Assembly: GCA_944386645.1 (NCBI GenBank) | Contig: CALXBW010000008.1 | Coordinates: 1 to 61,318 of the forward strand | Length of the DNA stretch: 61,318 nt | DNA from: an uncultured Clostridia bacterium | GTDB taxonomy: Bacteria > Bacillota > Clostridia > TANB77 > CAG-508 | Direction: 5' to 3' | Shown: one piece after another, positions 29,100 through 37,330 of the stretch | Numbering within the stretch: the first letter of the stretch is position 1 | Layout: every line of letters begins with the position of its first letter | The notes under the pieces: model-generated | Told to the model about the DNA's origin: nothing | Database searches by the model: none | What the model saw: only the letters and a program-made list of their open reading frames with translations | Translations under genes and position numbers: made by a program

Positions 29100-29996
29100 T
29101 TATAATATGTTTTTAGTAAAATTTATATTGTTTTTCCAGTCTTCTGAAACTTTCACCCATATTTTCATATTGACTTTTAGTCCTAAAACAGCTTCAATCT
29201 TTTGTCTAGAATATGTTGCTATTTTTTTTAACATGTTTCCATCTTTACCAATTATTATACCTTTATGTGATTTTCTAATACAATATATTATTATATCTAT
29301 ATCATAAATTTCTTCACCTTTTTTATTTTTCCTTAATTTCATTTTCTCTACATTAACATATATTCCATGTGGAATTTCTTCATTAAGTAATTTTAAACAT
29401 TTTTCCCTAACAATTTCCTCTACCAATTGTCTTTCTGTTTGGTCTGTATATTCTTCACTATCATAATATGGTTGTCCTTCTGGTAACATCTTTTCTATTT
29501 CATCTAATAATATGTCTATATTTTTCTTGTTTTTTGCTGATATTGGTACAACAGCTGAAAAATTATATATATCACTATATAGCTTTATAATTTTTAAAAC
29601 TTTTTCTTTTGAAATAGCATCTATTTTATTTACTACTAATATCACTTTATAATTTTTGTCTTTTAATCTTTCTAATATTTTAATATTTTCTTCTGAAATC
29701 TTTTCATATGCCGCTTCAACAACAAGTAATATGACATCAGCATCTTTTATTGAATTATATGCCGCATTTATCATAGCTTCATTAAACTTGCTTTTTGGTC
29801 TATGTATTCCTGGAGTATCTATAAATATTATTTGTGAATTATTCCTATTTACAATTCCTTTTATTATAGTCCTTGTTGTTTGTGGCTTAGATGTAGTTAT
29901 TGCTATATTCTCCCCTATTAAACTATTTAATAATGTTGACTTTCCAGCATTTGTTCTACCTATTATTGATACAAAACCAGATTTAAAATTATCCAT
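29100..29996 (-). CDS. era: GTPase Era
   Basis: Essential GTPase for 16S rRNA processing and 30S assembly. G1 GRTNAGKSTLLN, G3 DTPGIHRPKSK, G4 NKID and a C-terminal KH domain (HKGIIIGKDGNMLKKIATYS) are present in a protein of 299 residues. AGAGG precedes ATG 29996; the frame itself starts six bases earlier at a TTG. Confidence 0.97.
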   Translation of the reverse strand: MDNFKSGFVSIIGRTNAGKSTLLNSLIGENIAITTSKPQTTRTIIKGIVNRNNSQIIFIDTPGIHRPKSKFNEAMINAAYNSIKDADVILLVVEAAYEKISEENIKILERLKDKNYKVILVVNKIDAISKEKVLKIIKLYSDIYNFSAVVPISAKNKKNIDILLDEIEKMLPEGQPYYDSEEYTDQTERQLVEEIVREKCLKLLNEEIPHGIYVNVEKMKLRKNKKGEEIYDIDIIIYCIRKSHKGIIIGKDGNMLKKIATYSRQKIEAVLGLKVNMKIWVKVSEDWKNNINFTKNIL

Positions 29997-30005
29997 TTTC
30001 AACCT

Positions 30006-31100
30006 CTATTCTTCTATTTCAACATCTGCATTTATTGGGCATATTTGTATAAAAGTATTTCCATCATTTACTTCTATTTCATTTCCATTTAAATCTTTAT
30101 ATATAGTTTTTGCAGTTCTACTAGATTTATTACATGTAATTTTTATTGCTTTTCCATTTGTTATATAATATCCATCTAAATTTCCTATATTATTCAATCC
30201 CTGCCTATCTTTATTTTCGCCATCATTTAAAACATAATTTTTTGCAAATGTAATAATAATATTTTTAGTTTTTATATCTTCACCTGTAACCCAATCAACT
30301 TGCTTTTTTCCTTTTGAATATCTTACATATGTTTTTGTATTACTATCATATTCATATGACACCTTATTTGAAGTAGAGTAAGGTATAGTAATTTTGTTAG
30401 CCACCTCTCCACTGTCTAAATTAACTTCTTCAGTCACATAATTTAACACACTTTTCTCATCTGAAGTAGTCCTATAATTTTTCTTTTGAGCAACTTTCAA
30501 AATCTCATCTGTACTTGTAACAGCATTATGTGGAGCAGATTTATCTTTTACTCTCCAAAAAGTTTTACTACTTTCTGATATTCCATTTATATTATTTATT
30601 TTATATGTAGATATATCAGACTGTGCTTGAGGACTCCAGCCATAATGTACATATATTGCATCATTTTCCATGGCATAATCTAAAAAATAATGTCTTGAAC
30701 TTCTTATAGGTCCTATTTTCTCTAGATTTTTCCCCTTAAACAATGCCATTAATCTACTTTCTCCAGCTTCTACAATTATTTCATATACAATATATGCATC
30801 ATTTAAACCAGCTTGTGGTTGTGCGCTTTTATGATTATCTATCATAAAAGCAATAGGTCTATCATTTCCTTGATAAATATTTACTTTCTTTTCCTCTTTA
30901 TTCTCCAACTCAACTACTATTGGGTCATTTTTAATTTCTTCATTATTATTTATTTGAGATTTTTTGTTATTTTCTGAAATTATTTTATACGCTAATACTC
31001 CCCCAGATATAAAAATTATTAAAACAATTAATACTACAAATACAATTATTTTCTTTTTTCTATTTCCTTCTTTTATACCTCTTTTACTACTTCTTGGCAT
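30006..31100 (-). CDS. DUF3048 domain lipoprotein-like protein (YerB type)
   Basis: A membrane anchor at about 15-38 (IIVFVVLIVLIIFISGGVLA) followed by the DUF3048 N-terminal domain (RPIAFMIDNHKSAQPQAGLN, then GESRLMALFKGK and GPIRSSRHYFLDYA) and its C-terminal domain. No lipobox cysteine is present, so it is held by a helix. The function is not established. It sits between dgkA and era, nine bases from each. Confidence 0.85.
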   Translation of the reverse strand: MPRSSKRGIKEGNRKKKIIVFVVLIVLIIFISGGVLAYKIISENNKKSQINNNEEIKNDPIVVELENKEEKKVNIYQGNDRPIAFMIDNHKSAQPQAGLNDAYIVYEIIVEAGESRLMALFKGKNLEKIGPIRSSRHYFLDYAMENDAIYVHYGWSPQAQSDISTYKINNINGISESSKTFWRVKDKSAPHNAVTSTDEILKVAQKKNYRTTSDEKSVLNYVTEEVNLDSGEVANKITIPYSTSNKVSYEYDSNTKTYVRYSKGKKQVDWVTGEDIKTKNIIITFAKNYVLNDGENKDRQGLNNIGNLDGYYITNGKAIKITCNKSSRTAKTIYKDLNGNEIEVNDGNTFIQICPINADVEIEE

Positions 31101-31109
31101 ATAATCCTC

Positions 31110-31844
31110 CTATTTTAATATTGTTAAACCATATACTAAAAGTGTTATTAATATTCCTAAAACAGCACCTAAAACTACCTCTAGAATAGTTCTTTGATTA
31201 CTTTCAATTCTATTTAAAGAAATTATAATTGCCATAGTTAATGCTAGTGCGACTATTACTATATTTTCTGTATTAATCCATATAGCTGTAACAGCAGAAA
31301 ATGCTATCATTGATTGTCCACTTACAATTAATTGTTTTTTATGCAGTCTATCATTAATTTTAGCTGCCTTTAAAGCAACTGTTACTATTATAACTAATGA
31401 TATGGCAACAAATGCTAAATATCCTGGTGAATTTATTACAGTTTTTATTATACTTGTACCTTCTATACCTATCTTATCAAACAATATAAAATAAGTTATA
31501 ACTAATGCATTTAAAGCTGATATTACAACAGCACCAGCAGCTACATCTTTTGCAATTTTTGCTTTTGGATGATATAAATCTGTATATAAATCAACAACTG
31601 TTTCTATGGCTGTATTTATCATTTCAGCAAATATAATTAATACAAATGCAAAAATTAAACAAATAAATTCAAGTTTAGATAGATTAAAAAATAAACTTGC
31701 CACCATAACACATGCTATGATTACTAATTGTTTTCTTACATTAGATTGTGTAGTCGTACCATAAATAATACCATTTACAGCATTTTTCCAAGCTTCAAAA
31801 AAATTTTTATTATGTAATCTTTTATCATTTTCTTTTTTTTCCAT
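31110..31844 (-). CDS. DgkA-type kinase fused to a degenerate PAP2 phosphatase domain
   Basis: The N-terminal 120 residues are a DgkA/undecaprenol kinase domain with EMINTAIETVVDLYTDLYHP and KDVAAGAV. The C-terminal half has the membrane layout of PAP2 lipid phosphatases, but the catalytic histidines are replaced: SGQSMIAFSA where SGHS is normal, and NRIESNQRTILEVVLGA where a His is expected near RT. The kinase half should act on undecaprenol or diacylglycerol, and the second half is probably not a phosphatase. An ATG at 31856 is also possible; 31844 has GGGGAG at good spacing. It lies downstream of ybeY. Confidence 0.85.
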   Translation of the reverse strand: MEKKENDKRLHNKNFFEAWKNAVNGIIYGTTTQSNVRKQLVIIACVMVASLFFNLSKLEFICLIFAFVLIIFAEMINTAIETVVDLYTDLYHPKAKIAKDVAAGAVVISALNALVITYFILFDKIGIEGTSIIKTVINSPGYLAFVAISLVIIVTVALKAAKINDRLHKKQLIVSGQSMIAFSAVTAIWINTENIVIVALALTMAIIISLNRIESNQRTILEVVLGAVLGILITLLVYGLTILK

Positions 31845-31855
31845 TTTTCTCCCCA

Positions 31856-32323
31856 TTACCTTGTAATATTTATACTATCTAATATATATTCTTCTTTTTC
31901 CCTCATATGTTTTTTATCTTGCTCTTCTATATGATCATACCCCATCAAATGATAAAACCCATGCACTACCATGTATGATAATTCTCTTTCAAATGTATGT
32001 CCATATTCTTTTGCTTGTTTTTCAACTCTATCTACAGATATTACTATATCACCTAAAACTTCTTGTACATTTGTATCAAATGATATTAATTCCTCCCTTT
32101 CAAACATAGGAAAAGATAATACATCTGTTTCCATATCAATATTTCTATACTTCTTATTATATTTTCTAATTACATCTGGTGTCGTAAGTATAATATTTAC
32201 ATATAAACTACTCCTATCTATTTTTTCTACTTCAAAACATTGTTTTAATACTTTTCTTATTATTAATTCATATTCTTTATTATTATTTATTTGTACATAC
32301 TCTATTTCTACTAAGTCTATCAT
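31856..32323 (-). CDS. ybeY: Endoribonuclease YbeY (rRNA maturation factor)
   Basis: Zinc endonuclease needed for 16S 3' end maturation. The metal motif is HGFYHLMGYDH near residue 120, with VLSFPMF and VLGDIVIS upstream. About 155 residues. The ATG at 32323 follows GGAAGG; an upstream in-frame ATG (32341) has no ribosome binding site. The start overlaps the end of the 402-residue gene by 41 bases. Confidence 0.93.
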   Translation of the reverse strand: MIDLVEIEYVQINNNKEYELIIRKVLKQCFEVEKIDRSSLYVNIILTTPDVIRKYNKKYRNIDMETDVLSFPMFEREELISFDTNVQEVLGDIVISVDRVEKQAKEYGHTFERELSYMVVHGFYHLMGYDHIEEQDKKHMREKEEYILDSINITR

Positions 32324-33491
32324 TACAAATATACCTTCCATTAATACATTTAATTTTATTTTTTAAATTTCTCATTACTCCAAACTTAACAAGTTTTTCT
32401 TTATAATATTTTATTAATTTTTTATAATCATTTGTACTCTTATTTACATCTTTTAATTCTCTTCTTAGCAATAATATTTCTTTTTTCACATCGTTTTCTT
32501 CATTATTGTATTTATCCCAAAAAGCTTTATATTCTTCTCTATCTTTTGGATCTTGCCAATAAATTTTTGTTGATAGTAATTTTGAGTTAAATTCTTTTAA
32601 AATTCCTAATAACATATTATATACTTCTTCTATTTTTTCTTTATTTGTTGTATTAATTATTAATTGTCTTACATTTTCAATTAAAAATATATAACATTGT
32701 TCTGCAACTACTAATGGTAAACTATGTGTAAATAGTTCTCTACTAATTCCTAGTAAAACTACATTTTTTTCTAGCCTATCTTTTTCATCTAACTTTCCAA
32801 CAGTAAATCTTTCATACTTACTATATTCTTTATTTAATAATGTAGCATCATTTTCTTTAGCTATTTCTAATTTTATAGGTAATATTTTTTGAACATATTC
32901 ATCTAATGTATCAAAAATATTTAAATATATTTTATTTCTATATTGTTTATTAGTATGTATGTTATCAGATAATTGGACAGAATAATTCTTTAATATTGAT
33001 TTATATAATGAATCTACTTTATTTATATAAAACTCTAAATATTTATTTCTTAATTTAATCTTCCCACAACTATTTATTGTCTCATAGTCTAATTCTAATA
33101 AATATTTCTGCTTTCTATATTTATATTCTAAATATTCATTATCTTTTAAATGAGTTATTTCATAGTAATTAGTTAATGCAAGTTTTTCAAATTCAGTAGC
33201 AGTTCCATTTTTAACATTACTATATACAGATTCCATTATATATTTATCTATTGCTTCAAGGTATATTGCATAATAATCTTCACATTTTTTTAAATAACTT
33301 TCTTTTTTATCTTTTGGTATATTATCACTAACATACATATTATATGCTTTTAATAAATTATTTCTCTTTAGTGATATCAAAAAACTATTTATACCAACCT
33401 TTGTTGGAACAAATAATTTACTTAAAGTATTCGTAATTTTCCTAAAAAATGTAGTATTTGTATTATAAATTCTAACACTTTTTTCTTCCAT
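32283..33491 (-). CDS. Hypothetical helical protein, 402 residues
   Basis: I do not recognise a family. The protein is charged, largely alpha-helical and cytoplasmic, with no P-loop, membrane segment or signal peptide. Segments rich in Lys, Asn and Tyr suggest a helical scaffold. It occupies the position where phoH is normally found between yqfD and ybeY, but has none of the PhoH ATPase motifs. The last 41 bases overlap ybeY. Its place in a conserved sporulation and ribosome cluster suggests a real, expressed gene. Confidence 0.6.
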   Translation of the reverse strand: MEEKSVRIYNTNTTFFRKITNTLSKLFVPTKVGINSFLISLKRNNLLKAYNMYVSDNIPKDKKESYLKKCEDYYAIYLEAIDKYIMESVYSNVKNGTATEFEKLALTNYYEITHLKDNEYLEYKYRKQKYLLELDYETINSCGKIKLRNKYLEFYINKVDSLYKSILKNYSVQLSDNIHTNKQYRNKIYLNIFDTLDEYVQKILPIKLEIAKENDATLLNKEYSKYERFTVGKLDEKDRLEKNVVLLGISRELFTHSLPLVVAEQCYIFLIENVRQLIINTTNKEKIEEVYNMLLGILKEFNSKLLSTKIYWQDPKDREEYKAFWDKYNNEENDVKKEILLLRRELKDVNKSTNDYKKLIKYYKEKLVKFGVMRNLKNKIKCINGRYICNDRLSRNRVCTNK

Positions 33492-33505
33492 GTTTATTCA
33501 TCCTT

Positions 33506-34690
33506 TCATATATTGATTTTTTCTTTTGTCCCCACACTCTCTAGCACTTCATATACTAATTCAATATCAATAAACTCATTATTTTCTTTAATATTAACAT
33601 ATCTATTTAGAATATTTTTCTCTTCGTTTATCTGTTTATTTAATTCCTCTTCTAATTCATTTATACTTTTTTTCTTTAATTCATCTTTACTATATTGAAC
33701 TGCTTCATATTTCTTTTCATAGTTTTCCTGTTTTATTATTTCAATTGGGAGATAAAAATTAGAAAATAAACTTAATTTTTTATTCTCACTTATTGTATCA
33801 TAATTTTCGAATTTTGAAAGTACTTTATAAAAATTTATTTGTAAATTATTAATCTTTATTGAATATTTTGTTTCTGTATTACCTGTTTTTTGTTCAATTA
33901 CTTGTTTATACTCAAAATTTTTTCTGATACTATACCATGTTTTTATCTCTATATCAGCAGCAGCATGAACATATATTGGTTCTGTATATTTTCCTTCCAA
34001 TTTTCCTTCTACTAATATATCTCCTTCTTTTACTATATCTCCTACTTTTACTTTTGCAGTTCCATTACTAACATTTATTCTTGTTATAATACCAGATTTC
34101 TCTGATATTATATTACAATATTCATCTGTTTTGACTATATCAGGTTTTTTTTCACTTTCTACAATTTCTACAATTGCATTTGTTCCTTTTATGTCTATTC
34201 CAATCCATGCAATATCTTCTCTTTTCATCCTTATATCATTAATAACACTTTTTGTATCTAGTTTGCTTTTTGCAACACCTATAGACAATCCATTATTTTT
34301 TAATTCTTCTATAATTTCATTTTTATCTATTCTGTTATCTCCTATTATTTCAATATTCCATATATAATTTGATGATATTAATAATACTATCAATACAAAT
34401 ATTAATAAAATAAAGAATATTTTTCTCTTTTTATATTTATTAAAAATAAATGGCAATCCCATTTTTTTAGTTAATTTTATATTACAACTAGAAGTTTTTG
34501 CTATATTTTTTAATATTTTAAAATCATTTATACTTATATTTGCATATAATATACTGGATTTTTCTCTTTTCATATTCCATAATAATATACCTTTTGACTT
34601 GCATATATTTATAAATCTCTCAATATAAAATCCTTCTATTTTAATATTTACATATCCTAAAATATAATTAAACAATATTTTGAAAAACAC
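33506..34690 (-). CDS. yqfD: Sporulation protein YqfD
   Basis: Needed for sporulation in Bacillus, where it is linked to the mother-cell side of engulfment. It has 394 residues with an N-terminal cytoplasmic part, a single helix near 92-112 (IFFILLIFVLIVLLISSNYI) and then an exported domain with WNIEIIGDNRIDKNEIIEEL (a POTRA-like segment). The start is GTG 34690 with GGAGG upstream. The stop is TGA, showing normal use of TGA. It is paired with yqfC. Confidence 0.88.
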   Translation of the reverse strand: MFFKILFNYILGYVNIKIEGFYIERFINICKSKGILLWNMKREKSSILYANISINDFKILKNIAKTSSCNIKLTKKMGLPFIFNKYKKRKIFFILLIFVLIVLLISSNYIWNIEIIGDNRIDKNEIIEELKNNGLSIGVAKSKLDTKSVINDIRMKREDIAWIGIDIKGTNAIVEIVESEKKPDIVKTDEYCNIISEKSGIITRINVSNGTAKVKVGDIVKEGDILVEGKLEGKYTEPIYVHAAADIEIKTWYSIRKNFEYKQVIEQKTGNTETKYSIKINNLQINFYKVLSKFENYDTISENKKLSLFSNFYLPIEIIKQENYEKKYEAVQYSKDELKKKSINELEEELNKQINEEKNILNRYVNIKENNEFIDIELVYEVLESVGTKEKINI

Positions 34691-34701
34691 TATTTTTCCT
34701 C

Positions 34702-34989
34702 CTAATTGTCAATATCTTTTTCCATTGTCACAGAATCTATTTGACCATATATCAAAACAGTATCATCTTTCATTTGATTTAGTTTTAAACTTATTCCATT
34801 AATATTTATAATACCTATATATGAAGCAATTTTCACAAAATTTTCTTCATATTCTAATACACCTTTATAATTTTCAACTAAAACCTCTTCAAATCCACTT
34901 ATTATTATTTTAGGAATATTTGTAGTTATCTCCTTTGGTATATCTAACAATTTATCCAATTTATTTTCTTTTCTTTTAATTTTTCTCAT
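34702..34989 (-). CDS. yqfC: Sporulation protein YqfC
   Basis: About 95 residues with the YqfC pattern: KLDKLLDIPKEITTNIPKII, NYKGVLEYEENFVKI and IININGISLKLNQM. Cytoplasmic and small. The ATG at 34989 follows AGGTGA. It is the first gene of the yqfC-yqfD-ybeY-dgkA-era series. Confidence 0.88.
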   Translation of the reverse strand: MRKIKRKENKLDKLLDIPKEITTNIPKIIISGFEEVLVENYKGVLEYEENFVKIASYIGIININGISLKLNQMKDDTVLIYGQIDSVTMEKDIDN

Positions 34990-35068
34990 TAATATCACCT
35001 ATTCATATATTCTATTATTGAAATATATGATTTAGATATTAATAATAGAACTTATTACTTTCCAGAAG

Positions 35069-35113
35069 AAAAGAGAGCATAACAAAATTTTAGATTTTGT
35101 TATACTCTCTTTT
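35069..35113 (-). terminator. Terminator of the ireB-ruvX-DUF1292 unit
   Basis: Arms AAAAGAGAG-ATAACAAAAT and complement (one mismatch) with a short loop, right behind the DUF1292 stop. Confidence 0.8.
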
Positions 35114-35114
35114 C

Positions 35115-35411
35115 TTACTCATCATCAGTAAAATTAAATTCATCTTTAAATTCTTCTTTAAACATTTGAAAAACCTTATTTAATGTTTCTTCATCATCTA
35201 CACTTACATATGTTTCTTCATCTGAATCTTCTCCATCATCTTCTATTTTTAATATTACTACTTCACCCTCATTTTCATCATCTTCCTCAACTGGTAGTAA
35301 TATTGCATATTGTTCTGAATCTAATTCTATTATATCTAAGAATTCAAATTTGACTTCATTTCCATTCTCATCATTTAAAATGACTACATTTGATAAATAT
35401 TCTTCCTCCAT
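35115..35411 (-). CDS. DUF1292 family protein (YrzB type)
   Basis: An acidic 98-residue protein with the family pattern VVILNDENGNEVKFEFLDII, EQYAILLPVE and EVVILKIEDDG. The family is small and soluble and usually follows ruvX. Function unknown. Confidence 0.85.
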   Translation of the reverse strand: MEEEYLSNVVILNDENGNEVKFEFLDIIELDSEQYAILLPVEEDDENEGEVVILKIEDDGEDSDEETYVSVDDEETLNKVFQMFKEEFKDEFNFTDDE

Positions 35412-35464
35412 ATATTTCTCCTTTCATTTTTTATATATAATTGTATTTCTACAAAAATAAACTA

Positions 35465-35881
35465 TTATTTGTTCATATTTATATATTTTTCTAATATATA
35501 AACTGCTGAAATTGTATCTACTATGTCTTTCTTTTTTCTTTTATCTATATTTAAATCATTCATTGTTCTATGAGCTTCGACAGTTGTCAGTCTTTCATCC
35601 ATAGCTACTATACTCACTTTTGGAAATCTACATTTTAATTTATGTATAAATTTATGAGTTAGTTCAGCTCTTTTTGTTTCTTCACCTTTTAAATTTATTG
35701 GCATACCTACTACTACTACATCAACGTCATATTCATTTATAATATCTTCTAATCTATTTAATAAAATTTTATCATTTCCATTATACTTTATGGTTTCCAA
35801 ACCTTGAGCTATTATACATAATGGATCTGTAATTGCAATACCAACTCTAGAATCGCCATAATCTATCCCTAGTATTCTCAT
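35465..35881 (-). CDS. ruvX: Putative pre-16S rRNA nuclease / RuvX (YqgF)
   Basis: RNase H-fold nuclease of 138 residues. MRILGIDYGDSRVGIAITD holds the first catalytic Asp, VVVVGMPINLKGEETKRAEL follows, and DERLTTVEAHRTM carries the other acidic residues. It lies three bases after ireB, the standard order in Bacillota. Confidence 0.93.
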   Translation of the reverse strand: MRILGIDYGDSRVGIAITDPLCIIAQGLETIKYNGNDKILLNRLEDIINEYDVDVVVVGMPINLKGEETKRAELTHKFIHKLKCRFPKVSIVAMDERLTTVEAHRTMNDLNIDKRKKKDIVDTISAVYILEKYINMNK

Positions 35882-35884
35882 AAT

Positions 35885-36139
35885 TTAATCCACAATATGA
35901 ATATAATATTTAACCATTTTTTCTAAAAGTTCATCTCTTTCTATAAGTCTAATTAAATTTCTTGCATTTTTATGACTAGTTATATATGTAGGATCACCTG
36001 ATAATATATAACCAACAATTTGATTTATTGGATTATATCCCTTCTCTACTAGTGCGTCATAAACTTGTTTTAATATTTCTTGTGCCTTTATAGAATTATC
36101 TTTTTCTACTTTAAAACTCATTGTTTTATCTATATCCAT
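35885..36139 (-). CDS. ireB: IreB family regulatory phosphoprotein
   Basis: 84 residues with the family sequence [20 protein letters not shown] and [20 protein letters not shown]. IreB is a target of the IreK-type Ser/Thr kinase and IreP phosphatase. The kinase is not in this window. First gene of the ireB-ruvX-DUF1292 group. Confidence 0.93.
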   Translation of the reverse strand: MDIDKTMSFKVEKDNSIKAQEILKQVYDALVEKGYNPINQIVGYILSGDPTYITSHKNARNLIRLIERDELLEKMVKYYIHIVD

Positions 36140-36151
36140 ATTTACCTCCTT

Positions 36152-37324
36152 TTATACATAATTAATATTACTTTCATTATTTGGTGCATTATCTAAATAT
36201 TCTTCTAATTTTTTTGTTACTCCATCTAAAGCAGTGCCTTTGTAATATGTTGAAACAACAAAATTTAATTTAGGTGATGCACTATTATTTTTATTCTTTT
36301 TACTTACACTTTTCTCTTCATCATTATTTGATTTCTCGGTTTCTTCACTCTTCTTTTTTCTAGTTGTCTTTTTAGTTTTACTTTTTTCTTCAATCTTTAT
36401 TTGTTCTGCATATTTTTTTATATCTGTTATAAAACCAATTACGCTTTCTGGTTCAACACCAGAAAATACTATTACAAATTTTGGTCCCATATATCTAACA
36501 AATATATATTCATTAGATAAGCTTGTCTTTATTGTTTTACTAACTTCTGTAATTATTTTATTACCAACTTCTCTACTAAATGTATTATTTATCTCTGGTA
36601 AATTTACTATTTTAAACATACAAACTGTAGAGATTTCATATTTATCTATTATTTTTTTAGCACTACCATATAAATACTCTGCTGATTTTAGTCCAGAAAA
36701 CAAATCATCTCTTGGAATATTTTCCATTGTGCTTTGATAATTAACTGTTTTTAAGATTGCAACAATATTATCTTTAACTACATCTAAAATTGCTGTATCC
36801 ATATTATCATAAGCATGTTTTTCTCCACTTTCAATAAACCAATATCCAATATAGACATTATCTATATATAAAGGGAAAAACATTGCTGATTTTGCTCTTC
36901 CAAACTCCATCTTTTGATAGGGTAATTTTTCTTCATCGCTATCTATTGTAATATATTTGGATGTTGAATTTACAATACTTTCTTTAAAGATATCTTCTGT
37001 ATGTAAATTCTTTAATGTTTCCCAATGCTTTTCTTCAACATTTGTAGCCTTTAATTCGTATTCTGCTCCATCAAAAACTACTATTGTTGAATATTTTATT
37101 CCAAATCTATCTACTAATATTTCATTTACTTTTTTAATTTTTTCATCTACTGATATATTTTCTCCTATAGCATTCATAAAATCTTGTAGTACATTTAAAT
37201 TGTTTATCTTTTCATTAATATTATTAAATGCTTTTATTTTATTGTGTATAGACATATTATATACCATTAATGTAATTACTATGACCACTAATACAATTAT
37301 AACTACAAGTACCAAACATTTCAC
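36152..37324 (-). CDS. Membrane protein with GAF and degenerate GGDEF domains
   Basis: One N-terminal helix (about 3-24), a GAF-like domain at about 45-190, and a diguanylate-cyclase-fold region at about 205-300. The signature is RYMGPKFVIVF where RYGGDEF is expected, so cyclase activity is almost certainly lost. A Lys/Ser/Glu-rich linker follows, and the last 40 residues resume the fold. It may act as a sensor or effector scaffold. It follows the CpaE-like gene by six bases, so the three genes 40016-36152 probably form one unit. Confidence 0.75.
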   Translation of the reverse strand: MKCLVLVVIIVLVVIVITLMVYNMSIHNKIKAFNNINEKINNLNVLQDFMNAIGENISVDEKIKKVNEILVDRFGIKYSTIVVFDGAEYELKATNVEEKHWETLKNLHTEDIFKESIVNSTSKYITIDSDEEKLPYQKMEFGRAKSAMFFPLYIDNVYIGYWFIESGEKHAYDNMDTAILDVVKDNIVAILKTVNYQSTMENIPRDDLFSGLKSAEYLYGSAKKIIDKYEISTVCMFKIVNLPEINNTFSREVGNKIITEVSKTIKTSLSNEYIFVRYMGPKFVIVFSGVEPESVIGFITDIKKYAEQIKIEEKSKTKKTTRKKKSEETEKSNNDEEKSVSKKNKNNSASPKLNFVVSTYYKGTALDGVTKKLEEYLDNAPNNESNINYV

Positions 37325-37330
37325 CCCTGT

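Noticed and set aside
33506-34690. Alternative code with TGA as Trp
   Set aside because: TGA ends yqfD at the expected place and also closes the recombinase relic.
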